From assembly GCA_963205275.1 (NCBI GenBank), contig CAUJIH010000100.1, positions 1-58,701 on the forward strand: 58,701 nucleotides of DNA, in the 5' to 3' direction. The notes below the pieces were generated by a model. The model saw nothing but the letters and a program-made list of their open reading frames with translations, was not told where the DNA came from and did not search any database. Origin of the DNA: Verrucomicrobiota bacterium (GTDB taxonomy: Bacteria > Verrucomicrobiota > Verrucomicrobiia > Verrucomicrobiales > DEV007). Position 1 is the stretch's first letter; the number at the start of each line of letters is the position of its first letter. Both the position numbers and the translations under genes were made by a program. Positions 26,338 through 34,482 of this stretch are shown here, one piece after another.

Positions 26338-28376
26338 AGACACGATCCCTGATCACCCCGATCCTTGCTCTGGTTTCATTCCCCGCATTTCTCTTCGGAG
26401 GAATGGAGGCACCCAAAACCACCTTGGAGAGCTACACGCCTTGGCAGGATGACACGGTTAAAACCTTCGAGAATATCCTCGTTCAGCAGGACGGGAGAGT
26501 AAAGCCGATCAATACGGTCGCACGTTTCACGCTGCTCCAGTTCCTAGGAAAGTCCAAGGTCTGGTTCCAGACGGAAAGCGGCGAATCCTATCGTGTTGAT
26601 TACGCGGCTTGGTTACTAGACGTGCTCTTCCGTCCTCAGATCGCCAATCAATTACCAGTTTTCGTCGTCGATGATTCAGAGGTGGTGGTTCAGATCGGGG
26701 TGTCGCCGAAGTCAAAACGAGATCGATATTCCTATAACGAGCTTCTCAAGGGGCGATCAAAGCTGGCCGAACTCGGAGCAGAGTTTGAGGCGAAAGAGAA
26801 GAAATACCGCGATAGCGAAAAGGATCCGCAATATGAACTCGAGCGTGTCGAGGGAATGATTCTGACGCTTGCCCGAAACGTCAGCTCGTATGAATACTTG
26901 ATCGGGCAGTTCGGATTCGCTCGGACGGGGGAAGCAATGGTCAATGAAGGAATGCTCCCACCCGAGATGGTGGAGCTATCTCGTCGACTCAACATGGTGG
27001 ATATGGTGGACAAGATGCCTGAGATGACGACTGCTCAGCTAAGTCAACTCATACGGCAGGCACCGGGTGAGAGCGAGGATGAAAAGAGGTTCTCTGCTGC
27101 TCTTCGTCTATTTTTCTTCCAAGCTAGTTCCGCTCAAGGGATCCATCTCTTTCCTCCTCGTGATTCTGATCAGGAGGAGTGGCTCTCAGGAGGCGATCTT
27201 CTCTTCGCGGGTCTGGCTTCGAAAAAGGATAGGGAGTGGACTCGTGAGCAACTTGTCAAAATTCAGGCCTTGACCCAAGCACTGAAGGAAGGAGAGAAAG
27301 ATTTTAATACGGCGCTTCACACCTTCTCAGACCAGCAACATTCCGCCGCTGCCGCTCTGGGCGAGGGCACGCACTCCCAGATGGAGATTCGTCTCTATCG
27401 CGGGCAATGGTTCATCAATGCCCTCTACTGCTTCATTCTCGCATTCCTGTTGATGGCCTTCAGTTGGATGACTCCAGGCACGAAGGTTGGGAGGCTGCTG
27501 ACTTTTGGGGCTGCGATTCTGACACTCTTGGGATTCGCTCTCGATGTGTACGGCATCACTCTGCGCTGTATTATTCGCCAGCGTCCACCGATCACGAATT
27601 TGTATGATACGGTCCTCTTTATCTCAGCCATCGCAGTGCTGCTGGGACTGTTCATCGAATATGCCACGAGGATGGGAGTGGGACTGTTGGTCGCTGTTCT
27701 CTCGGGCGTTCTTGGCATGTTTTTGTCTCTGAAATATGAGGCCAAAGAAGCCTCTGACACGATCAATCAACTCCAAGCGGTGCTGGACACGAACTTCTGG
27801 CTCGCAACGCATGTAACTGTGATTAATATCGGATATGCAGCAGGCTTAGTCGCTGCTGTGATCGGGATTTTGTATTTGTCGGGTCGCTTTGCGGGACTCT
27901 GGATGCGACGAGAAAATCCAGATTTCTACCGTTCTTTGACTCGAATGAACTATGGAGTGATCTGTTTTTGCCTATTCTTCTCCTTCGCCGGAACGGTACT
28001 CGGAGGAATATGGGCGAATTACAGTTGGGGGCGTTTCTGGGGATGGGATCCAAAGGAAAATGGTGCCCTCATGATTTGTCTCTGGACGCTAGTGATTCTT
28101 CACGGACGCAAGGCAGGGTGGATTCGTGAGATCGGTCTGCATGTGAACGCCATTATGCTTGCGATTTTCACCACCTTCAGTTGGTGGGGGGTGAATAATT
28201 TGGGAGTCGGGCTTCACAGTTACGGATTCACCGAAGGAGTGTGGGGGGCTCTCTACGCTTCATGGGCTGTCATGGCCGTGTTTATGCTGATGGGGATTCC
28301 GATCTGGCTCCACGATACGAAGGAACGTCAGGAGAAGAAGTTGAAGTCTCATGTAGGGAAGGAAGCTCACGCCTGA
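26334..28376 (+). CDS. ccsA: Cytochrome c biogenesis protein CcsA (ResC)
   Basis: The ATG at 26334 overlaps the resB stop (ATGA) and is preferred to a start at 26217 inside resB. The 680-residue protein has a signal-like N-terminal helix, a soluble region of about 340 residues, and then a CcsA membrane domain with around eight segments. The haem-handling WWD motif is WGRFWGWDPKEN, near the C-terminal third. CcsA with ResB attaches haem to periplasmic CxxCH proteins. The long soluble region before the membrane part is longer than in many CcsA proteins. Confidence 0.9.
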   Translation: MKTRSLITPILALVSFPAFLFGGMEAPKTTLESYTPWQDDTVKTFENILVQQDGRVKPINTVARFTLLQFLGKSKVWFQTESGESYRVDYAAWLLDVLFRPQIANQLPVFVVDDSEVVVQIGVSPKSKRDRYSYNELLKGRSKLAELGAEFEAKEKKYRDSEKDPQYELERVEGMILTLARNVSSYEYLIGQFGFARTGEAMVNEGMLPPEMVELSRRLNMVDMVDKMPEMTTAQLSQLIRQAPGESEDEKRFSAALRLFFFQASSAQGIHLFPPRDSDQEEWLSGGDLLFAGLASKKDREWTREQLVKIQALTQALKEGEKDFNTALHTFSDQQHSAAAALGEGTHSQMEIRLYRGQWFINALYCFILAFLLMAFSWMTPGTKVGRLLTFGAAILTLLGFALDVYGITLRCIIRQRPPITNLYDTVLFISAIAVLLGLFIEYATRMGVGLLVAVLSGVLGMFLSLKYEAKEASDTINQLQAVLDTNFWLATHVTVINIGYAAGLVAAVIGILYLSGRFAGLWMRRENPDFYRSLTRMNYGVICFCLFFSFAGTVLGGIWANYSWGRFWGWDPKENGALMICLWTLVILHGRKAGWIREIGLHVNAIMLAIFTTFSWWGVNNLGVGLHSYGFTEGVWGALYASWAVMAVFMLMGIPIWLHDTKERQEKKLKSHVGKEAHA

Positions 28377-28534
28377 TCGAGCGGAAGAGTCGATGCAGAT
28401 ATAGGAAAGGGATGGCCCAATCCGAAGTGTAATTTTGCCTCTTTCACTGGACAAGAGTGAGAAACAGTTGGACTTCTGCAGTCATGCAAACACTGCCTTT
28501 TCGAGTGTGCACTCCCATTTGGAGAAGGACGAAG

Positions 28535-29830
28535 ATGGGGACGACCTTTTTACTCGCCCTCGTTTCCATTGTATGCCTAGGGAACACGAGTCGTGCGGAG
28601 AAGGAACTCCTACAGGAGAGTTACCGCGCCGAAGTGACAAAGCTGGCGGAAAACCCTGCGATCCAGTCAGCATTTCAGCATATTCAGGAGATTGATGCGG
28701 CATCAGTAGAAGAATTGATCACTTTGACGCAGATTCCTGCTCCTCCGTTTCAGGAAGCCGAACGTGGGAAAGCCTATCGCAAGCTCCTAGAGGGAACTGG
28801 AGCGGATCAGATCAGCACCGATTCTGTGGGTAATGTCATTGCCATACGTAAGGGCACGAAAGGAGATCGTGTGATCGTCCTGTCGGCTCATCTCGATACG
28901 GTCTTTCCCGAAGGAACGGATGTGACCGTAAAGCGGGAGAAAGATCGTCTGCTGGCTCCGGGAATTGCGGATGATACACGTGGACTAATTCTGGTTCTCA
29001 ATGTGTTGCGAGCGATGAATTATGCGAAAATTCGGACGGAAGCTGACGTCTGGTTCGTGGCGACGGTCGGCGAAGAAGGCTTGGGCGATTTACGTGGGGT
29101 AAAGCATCTGTTTAAAGAGCACGGGACGAAGATTAGCGGCTTCATTACAGTCGATGGGGGCGGAGACTCCGGGATGACCAGTAGTGCGATTGGATCGCGC
29201 CGATATCGCGTCACCTTCTCCGGTCCCGGAGGGCATTCTTGGGCAGCTTTTGGCACAGTGAATCCCGCCCATGCGCTGGGCAGGGCCATCGACTTGTTTA
29301 CGAAAGAGGCGATAGATTACACCGGGAGCGGGGAGAGAACTTCCTTTAACGTCGGGCGTATCGGAGGTGGAACATCCGTGAACTCGATCCCTTTCGAGAG
29401 TTGGATGGAGATCGATATGCGCTCCGTTAGTGCGGAAAGGCTAAAAGGGATTGATGAAATCCTGCACTCTACTGTGAACCAGGCGCTTAGTGAGATGAAT
29501 CAGGAGCGCAAGCGAGGAGACGAACTAAAAGTCTCGCTCGATCTCGTCGGCGACCGGCCTTCGGGACAGATTCCTGTCTCTGCTTCACTGGTGCAACGCT
29601 CCATGGCAGCGATTACCTATTTCGGACTCGAGCCAAAATTCGATACCGGATCGACAGATGCCAATATTCCAATCTCGATGGGTATCCCCGGGATCCGCAT
29701 CGGTGGTGGAGGCCGTAGTGGCGGCTCTCATTCGCTGAGCGAATGGTGGTCGAATGACAATGGACATCTCGGGATTCAGAGAACTCTGCTCACCGTCGTG
29801 GCCGAGGCAGGGCTGGCTTCTGAGCCGTGA
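28535..29830 (+). CDS. Secreted M20-family metallopeptidase
   Basis: The start at 28535 has GGAGAAGGA just upstream and directly precedes a signal peptide (MGTTFLLALVSIVCLGN, cleavage near SRA). A start at 28484 is possible. The 431-residue mature-length protein shows M20 zinc-site residues in order: H in SAHLD, D in GIADDTRG, E in VGEEGLG, and the C-terminal H in GGSHSLSEWW. Peptidase T/carboxypeptidase-like members cleave short peptides. It would act in the periplasm or outside. It stands alone between the ccs genes and the tRNA. Confidence 0.85.
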   Translation: MGTTFLLALVSIVCLGNTSRAEKELLQESYRAEVTKLAENPAIQSAFQHIQEIDAASVEELITLTQIPAPPFQEAERGKAYRKLLEGTGADQISTDSVGNVIAIRKGTKGDRVIVLSAHLDTVFPEGTDVTVKREKDRLLAPGIADDTRGLILVLNVLRAMNYAKIRTEADVWFVATVGEEGLGDLRGVKHLFKEHGTKISGFITVDGGGDSGMTSSAIGSRRYRVTFSGPGGHSWAAFGTVNPAHALGRAIDLFTKEAIDYTGSGERTSFNVGRIGGGTSVNSIPFESWMEIDMRSVSAERLKGIDEILHSTVNQALSEMNQERKRGDELKVSLDLVGDRPSGQIPVSASLVQRSMAAITYFGLEPKFDTGSTDANIPISMGIPGIRIGGGGRSGGSHSLSEWWSNDNGHLGIQRTLLTVVAEAGLASEP

Positions 29831-29991
29831 GCGTAGTTCTCTCAGCCGATCTGTTCATCTCAAGAACCTTTCGATCAAACGAAAGAGATCTCAGTCCTCC
29901 TCTGGATGGGCTTCAAATATCGCGATTTCGAAGCGGTTTGCTAATCGGATAGATTTCCTGTAACTCTTTTATGTAAAGGTTATAATGAGGA

Positions 29992-30064
29992 AGCCAACTG
30001 CCGGACTCGAACCGGCGACCGGCTGATTACAAATCAGCTGCTCTACCAACTGAGCTAAGTTGGC
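29992..30064 (-). tRNA. trnT: tRNA-Thr (anticodon TGT)
   Basis: The reverse complement folds as a complete 73-base tRNA: acceptor stem GCCAACT/AGTTGGC, D-arm GCTCAGTTGGTAGAGC, anticodon stem GCTGA/TCAGC around TTTGTAA (anticodon TGT), variable loop, and T-arm GCCGG TTCGAGT CCGGC. The 3' CCA is not encoded (TCC follows), so the CCA-adding enzyme would be needed. It is strikingly close to E. coli tRNA-Thr(TGT). Confidence 0.97.
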
Positions 30065-30095
30065 ACGATTGCCCTTGAGGGGTGGTGCGAGGCGG

Positions 30096-30124
30096 ACTTT
30101 AGTCGCAGACGATGAAAGCTGCAA
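30096..30124 (-). promoter_or_regulatory. Likely promoter of the tRNA-Thr gene
   Basis: On the minus strand, TTGCAG and TAAAGT are separated by 17 bases; the -10 ends 31 bases before the first tRNA base. The position and spacing fit a sigma-70 promoter dedicated to the tRNA rather than read-through from the ABC operon. Confidence 0.5.
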
Positions 30125-30178
30125 GGATTGCTTTGAAGAAAATGACAGGTCGATGTGTGAGACGGATTTCCAGACGAA

Positions 30179-31501
30179 TCACTCGTGTCGCAGAGCTTCG
30201 ACAGGATTCATTCCCGCTGCGCGAAAGGCAGGATAGATGCCGAACAGGATTCCTGTGATCACGGAGATGGAGAAGGCCAGAACCGGTGCCCAAAGCTGTA
30301 TGATGGTCATCATGTTAGCAAAGTGAGTGATCAGAATGGGAATGCTCAGCCCGAGAGCGACGCCGATCAGGCCACCCGTTCCGGAGAGAATAACGGTTTC
30401 GATCAAAAATTGGATGACGATGTCCTTTCTTTTCGCTCCGAGCGCTCTGCGGATTCCTATCTCGCGAGTGCGCTCGGTCACGGTCGCCAGCATGATGTTC
30501 ATGATCCCGATGCCTCCGACGATCAGGGAGATCGCAGCGATAGAACCGAGCACGATATTGAAAATCTGCTTTGTTCTCTCAGCTCGGCGTAGCAGATCGA
30601 GCGGAACGAGCATGGTAAAGTCTCCTGTCTTGTGATTCCGCTCCAGAATGTGCCGAATTGCCCCAGCAGCGGCCATCACGTGAGCTGGATCATCAATTCT
30701 TACGGTCACTTCATGAAACTGAACTTTTTCAGCTTCGAAGCTGCCGGAGCGTCGTTTGTAATTGATCTCTCCGAATCTGTCATTCAGCGTGGTGAGCGGT
30801 AGCATCATTTCCATTCCATCGCTGGCATCTCCAGAACCTGCTGCACTGCTCGATGACTTGTCCGAGCTACTGGCCGGATTATCTTGGATCACGCCGATGA
30901 CTCGAAAAAACTGAGAGGTGATACGAACAGTCCGTCCGAGTGGTTCGTCGAGAGGAAACAAGCGTCGCGAAAGACTTTTCGACAGCACGCAAACCGGTGA
31001 GCGATCTGTCATTTCCAATTCCGAGAAATATCGGCCACGTAGGATCGCCCGGTTTCGCATCTCAGGAAACCAAGGGACTGTCCCGAGGGCAACGCCATCT
31101 ACAAATCGATCTCCTCCCCAAACGAAATCTTTTCGTTCGCGTGCGGGGGTGACGACCATGACGCCGGGGACGGTTGCCTGAATCTGGGAGATGTCTTGAT
31201 ATGTGAGGCCATATTCGAGCACGAAAGAGCGATCCTGCTCTTCCATTGTGGTCTTGTAAGTGGGTTTAGTGGAGCGAAGGATTACGTTTTGACTGCCTAG
31301 CTCCTTGATCTGCTGCTGCGCTTCGTAACTTGCCCCTTCGCCGATAGCGAGCATTGCAATCACCGAACTGACCCCGAATACAATGCCCATCGCTGTGAGT
31401 AGGGAACGAAGGCGATGCATCCACAGGCTTTTTAGACCGAGAATGACGCTTCGTTTGAGTCCGAACAAGGTCAGTCCACCGAAGGGCTTTCTAGCTGTCA
31501 T
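30179..31501 (-). CDS. MacB-like ABC transporter permease
   Basis: The 440-residue protein has an N-terminal membrane segment (LLTAMGIVFGVSSVIAMLAIGEGA), a periplasmic MacB domain, and a C-terminal FtsX-type block of three segments with VTERTREIGIRRALGAKRKDI. This is the permease half of a MacAB-type export system. In E. coli, MacB fuses ATPase and permease; here they are separate genes with a four-base overlap. It is the last gene of the adaptor-ATPase-permease operon. Confidence 0.9.
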   Translation of the reverse strand: MTARKPFGGLTLFGLKRSVILGLKSLWMHRLRSLLTAMGIVFGVSSVIAMLAIGEGASYEAQQQIKELGSQNVILRSTKPTYKTTMEEQDRSFVLEYGLTYQDISQIQATVPGVMVVTPARERKDFVWGGDRFVDGVALGTVPWFPEMRNRAILRGRYFSELEMTDRSPVCVLSKSLSRRLFPLDEPLGRTVRITSQFFRVIGVIQDNPASSSDKSSSSAAGSGDASDGMEMMLPLTTLNDRFGEINYKRRSGSFEAEKVQFHEVTVRIDDPAHVMAAAGAIRHILERNHKTGDFTMLVPLDLLRRAERTKQIFNIVLGSIAAISLIVGGIGIMNIMLATVTERTREIGIRRALGAKRKDIVIQFLIETVILSGTGGLIGVALGLSIPILITHFANMMTIIQLWAPVLAFSISVITGILFGIYPAFRAAGMNPVEALRHE

Positions 31502-32292
31502 GAAGCGGAGGACTCCTTTCGTCCGGTATCGAGAGCTACGGAACCGTCCTTCAGTCGGATAGTCCGATTCGTGCGCTGAGCCATGCTCTCATCGTGCGTG
31601 ATGAGGATCAGCGTCTTTCCCTCCGCATTCAGTCCATCGAAGATTTCTAATATATCTCGGCCAGATTTCGAGTCGAGATTTCCTGTCGCTTCGTCAGCTA
31701 GGATGACCGCAGGATCGTTTGAGAGCGAGCGGGCGATCGCAACACGCTGTTGCTGTCCGCCAGAGAGTTCAGTCGGTCGGTGATCGAGTCGCTTGCCCAA
31801 TCCGACGCGATTGGCGAGTTCGATGGCAATCTCGCGACTTTCTTTTTCCGAAACGCCCTGGTAGTACAGCGGGACTTCAATATTCTCCACGACGGTGAGT
31901 TGCTGGATGAGATTGTAGCTCTGAAAAATGAAGCCGAGCTTTTTTCCTCGGACTCGTGAGAGTTCGTCATCGGATAAATGAGAGACGTCGATGCCGTCGA
32001 GCAGATAGGTACCGATCGTAGGCTGATCCAGACAGCCCAGGATATTGAGCATGGTAGACTTCCCACATCCAGACGGTCCCAGAATGGAGATGTAGTCGCC
32101 GGGATAGATCGCCAGATCGATGCCGTGAAGGGCTTTTACCAAGGTATCACCCATCTGGTAGTGTTTCTCGACACCACACAATTCGATGACGGGATGAAGT
32201 CCCTCCTGAGTCGATACAACTGAAGGAGGCGGAGGAATCACGCCCGTCGCCTGATCGATCTCAGTGTTAGAGGTTGGAAGCGACTTTCCCAC
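31498..32292 (-). CDS. MacB/LolD-like ABC transporter ATPase
   Basis: The 264-residue ATPase has Walker A GPSGCGKST (72-80), signature LSGGQ (176-180) and Walker B VILADE (196-201). The motifs and partner gene place it with the MacB/LolD group. A proline-rich N-terminal extension of about 33 residues precedes the core. It overlaps the adaptor gene by 26 bases at its 5' end and the permease by four at its 3' end, so translation of all three is likely coupled. Confidence 0.92.
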   Translation of the reverse strand: MGKSLPTSNTEIDQATGVIPPPPSVVSTQEGLHPVIELCGVEKHYQMGDTLVKALHGIDLAIYPGDYISILGPSGCGKSTMLNILGCLDQPTIGTYLLDGIDVSHLSDDELSRVRGKKLGFIFQSYNLIQQLTVVENIEVPLYYQGVSEKESREIAIELANRVGLGKRLDHRPTELSGGQQQRVAIARSLSNDPAVILADEATGNLDSKSGRDILEIFDGLNAEGKTLILITHDESMAQRTNRTIRLKDGSVALDTGRKESSAS

Positions 32293-34096
32293 TGTCGTCA
32301 GACGAAGCGTCTTTTTTCGGATGAACTTTGGGAGCGGGCGTATCCTTTTTTTCTGCTTTCGCTACCCGAGTCTTGTCGGAATGAGATGACTCATAGTCTT
32401 CTGGCATTTTCAGCAGAACTTGATCGCCCGCGTCCAGTCCCTCCATCAGTTCGACGTATTCGCTGTTGTGAGATCCGATTTTCACTGGGCGACGTTCGTA
32501 CCCGTTCATCGTCTTTCGGAAGACGAAACGCTCATTGTTCTCGACAAAGACGGACTGAACGGGGACGAAGGTGATATCGGCGAGCTGATCCACGATGATT
32601 TCTACCTTCGCGTTCATCCCAGGCTTAAGAAATTCATGGGAACCATCGATTTCCACCGTGACGGGATACACCTTCAGGGAGGGATTAAAGCGAGATGCAT
32701 TGGAATCTGGTAGAACGGCGACCTTAGTAATCCGTCCTTCCAGAGTCATATCAGGAACCGATTCCGCAGTGATCAGAACTTTCTGTCCGATCTTGATCTT
32801 CTTAATCTGGGACTCGTGAATCTTCACGTCCACTCCCAGTTTTGACATATCGGGGATCACGAAGATCGGCTGCCCGGTGCGCAGGGTCGAACCGACGGTG
32901 ATCGCATCATAGGCACGATTCGTATACATATCACCACCAGATCCTCCATAGGCGACCAAGCCCATCTGGCTGGCTCGGATCGTGCATCCGGCGAGTTGCT
33001 CTTCCAGATTCTCCCGCTTTTTCAGTTCCAACTCATACCGGCGCTTGACGGTGCGGTATCTGGCATAGACCTGTGACATCGTAGCCAGTTTCGCACGCTT
33101 CGTGCGGATGAGGGAAAGTAGAGCTTCCTCATACAGAGAGAGCATCTTTTCCGCTTCTTTTGGAAACTCATAATCTTGGAAGAGTTTGAGTTCTGTCTCG
33201 CTGCGCTGAAGAGCCAGACGAGATTTATCGAGTCCCAGCATCTCGTTTTCTAAATTCTCCTTCGTGATGAAATTGCGTTCATGGAGGCGTTTGGCTCCCT
33301 CGACAGATTCTTCCACCACTGACAGTTCCGTGGAGGCAACCAAGGCTTCGTCCCGCATGCGGCGCACCGTTTGCTCGGCTTCACCATCTCCGAGAACGCC
33401 TTCTTTCAGATAGCCGGCGAAATCGACATTCGACGCTAGGCTATCGCTCGCTACCAAGGCGAAGGAGGCGATGTTCGCATCTTCGTCCGCTACGGTTTTG
33501 TCACTCTGACGTCCGGTCTCGAAGGCTTTGGTGATCAGGGATGTCGCTTCTTTTTCGTACGAGGCGAGCGAGTCATTGTCGTAGGGGAGTCCCAATTTTT
33601 TCAGGGTAGCTACAGCGGCCGTTGCTCCGACGTATTTCTGAAAGTCCAGCAGGGCAAAACGGAGTTTTTGTCTGGCAGCTTTGATCTCACTGAGTGACTC
33701 ACTCTCCTTGATCTCGATGTCCTGCTTTGCTTCTGCGAACGAGGCATCCGTCTGCTGAAATTGAACGTCGTGATCCACGATCGCTTCTTCCAATTCTGAC
33801 TGATCGAGACGAGCGAGGACCTTGCCTTCCTTCACGTCTTTCTCGGTGACGTTGTATCCTTCCTCAATGATTTCCAAAATCTTCACGCCTCCCGGCAGTT
33901 TTACATCATTCTTGAATTCTGCATTATTGAGTGCGGTGATACTCCCTCCCTCTAACACATCGATGGTGAGGTCACCCTGTTGGGCGGTGGCAAAGGGCAG
34001 TGTCTGCTCCGGATTTTTTCCTCCCGAGAACAGCCATACACTCAGCCCAGCCACAAGCCCGATAATCAGCGTCGCTGAAATAATTCGCTTCTTCAT
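32267..34096 (-). CDS. Long HlyD/MacA-like membrane fusion protein
   Basis: The 609-residue periplasmic adaptor has an N-terminal membrane helix (ISATLIIGLVAGLSVWLF), two lipoyl-like half motifs, a very long alpha-helical central region (about 95-370), and a C-terminal beta-barrel and membrane-proximal part (GQPIFVIPDMSKLGVDVKI, FVPVQSVFVENN). MacA proteins are about 370 residues, so the hairpin is roughly twice as long as usual. A long hairpin fits reaching an outer-membrane channel across a wide periplasm. No TolC-like gene is adjacent. A lysine- and aspartate-rich tail ends the protein. Confidence 0.85.
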   Translation of the reverse strand: MKKRIISATLIIGLVAGLSVWLFSGGKNPEQTLPFATAQQGDLTIDVLEGGSITALNNAEFKNDVKLPGGVKILEIIEEGYNVTEKDVKEGKVLARLDQSELEEAIVDHDVQFQQTDASFAEAKQDIEIKESESLSEIKAARQKLRFALLDFQKYVGATAAVATLKKLGLPYDNDSLASYEKEATSLITKAFETGRQSDKTVADEDANIASFALVASDSLASNVDFAGYLKEGVLGDGEAEQTVRRMRDEALVASTELSVVEESVEGAKRLHERNFITKENLENEMLGLDKSRLALQRSETELKLFQDYEFPKEAEKMLSLYEEALLSLIRTKRAKLATMSQVYARYRTVKRRYELELKKRENLEEQLAGCTIRASQMGLVAYGGSGGDMYTNRAYDAITVGSTLRTGQPIFVIPDMSKLGVDVKIHESQIKKIKIGQKVLITAESVPDMTLEGRITKVAVLPDSNASRFNPSLKVYPVTVEIDGSHEFLKPGMNAKVEIIVDQLADITFVPVQSVFVENNERFVFRKTMNGYERRPVKIGSHNSEYVELMEGLDAGDQVLLKMPEDYESSHSDKTRVAKAEKKDTPAPKVHPKKDASSDDSGKVASNL

Positions 34097-34482
34097 GATA
34101 AGGTTGGGGAAAGTATCCGGCGAGCCAGATTGCCCTTCCCAGAATCGACTTCATAAACTATACCGGAAGCTTACCCGTCGCCAAAGGCGCAAGCACGCCA
34201 CACGGGAATCGGTACCCTGACGACGATGATGAGAGCGAAAAGTGGTGTAAGAATCTCGGAATCGATGGCTTCAACGGGCCATCCCACGGGGGTGGGGGAA
34301 ACGACGGCTGGATCGAGATTTGACAGAGTCCGAGGTCGCGATGAAGGGCGATCTCGAGGACAATTTCACTGATCTTCGCACCTATCGAATGCCCCGTGTA
34401 TCGACAACTCGTTCTGGGAAGGTAGCACAGACAATCCTGTCTGTGGAAGCTACCCCTAGAGCCATCTCACCCTTTCTCCACC
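34097..34482. other. Intergenic region with no gene, containing a hairpin repeat
   Basis: No open frame here resembles a protein. The region holds the upstream sequences of the efflux operon on the 34097 side, whose promoter I could not place with confidence, and a hairpin repeat at 34421-34454 on the dxs side. Confidence 0.6.
34421..34454. repeat. Interspersed hairpin repeat with TCCTGT core (copy 1)
   Basis: Arms CACAGACA (34426-34433) and TGTCTGTG (34438-34445) flank an ATCC loop, and an outer pair GGTAG/CTACC (34421-34425 and 34450-34454) lies around a short asymmetric bulge. On the plus strand the sequence would encode AQTILSV-like residues, a spurious peptide seen repeatedly in PVC genomes from memory. 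It shares its ACxxTCCTGT core with the hairpin at 39555. Confidence 0.7.

Noticed and set aside
29560-29590. A GACAG-ATTC-CTGTC pairing like the hairpin repeat core
   Set aside because: It is inside the M20 peptidase coding sequence in a frame that reads GDRPSGQIPVSA, and the pairing is only five bases.
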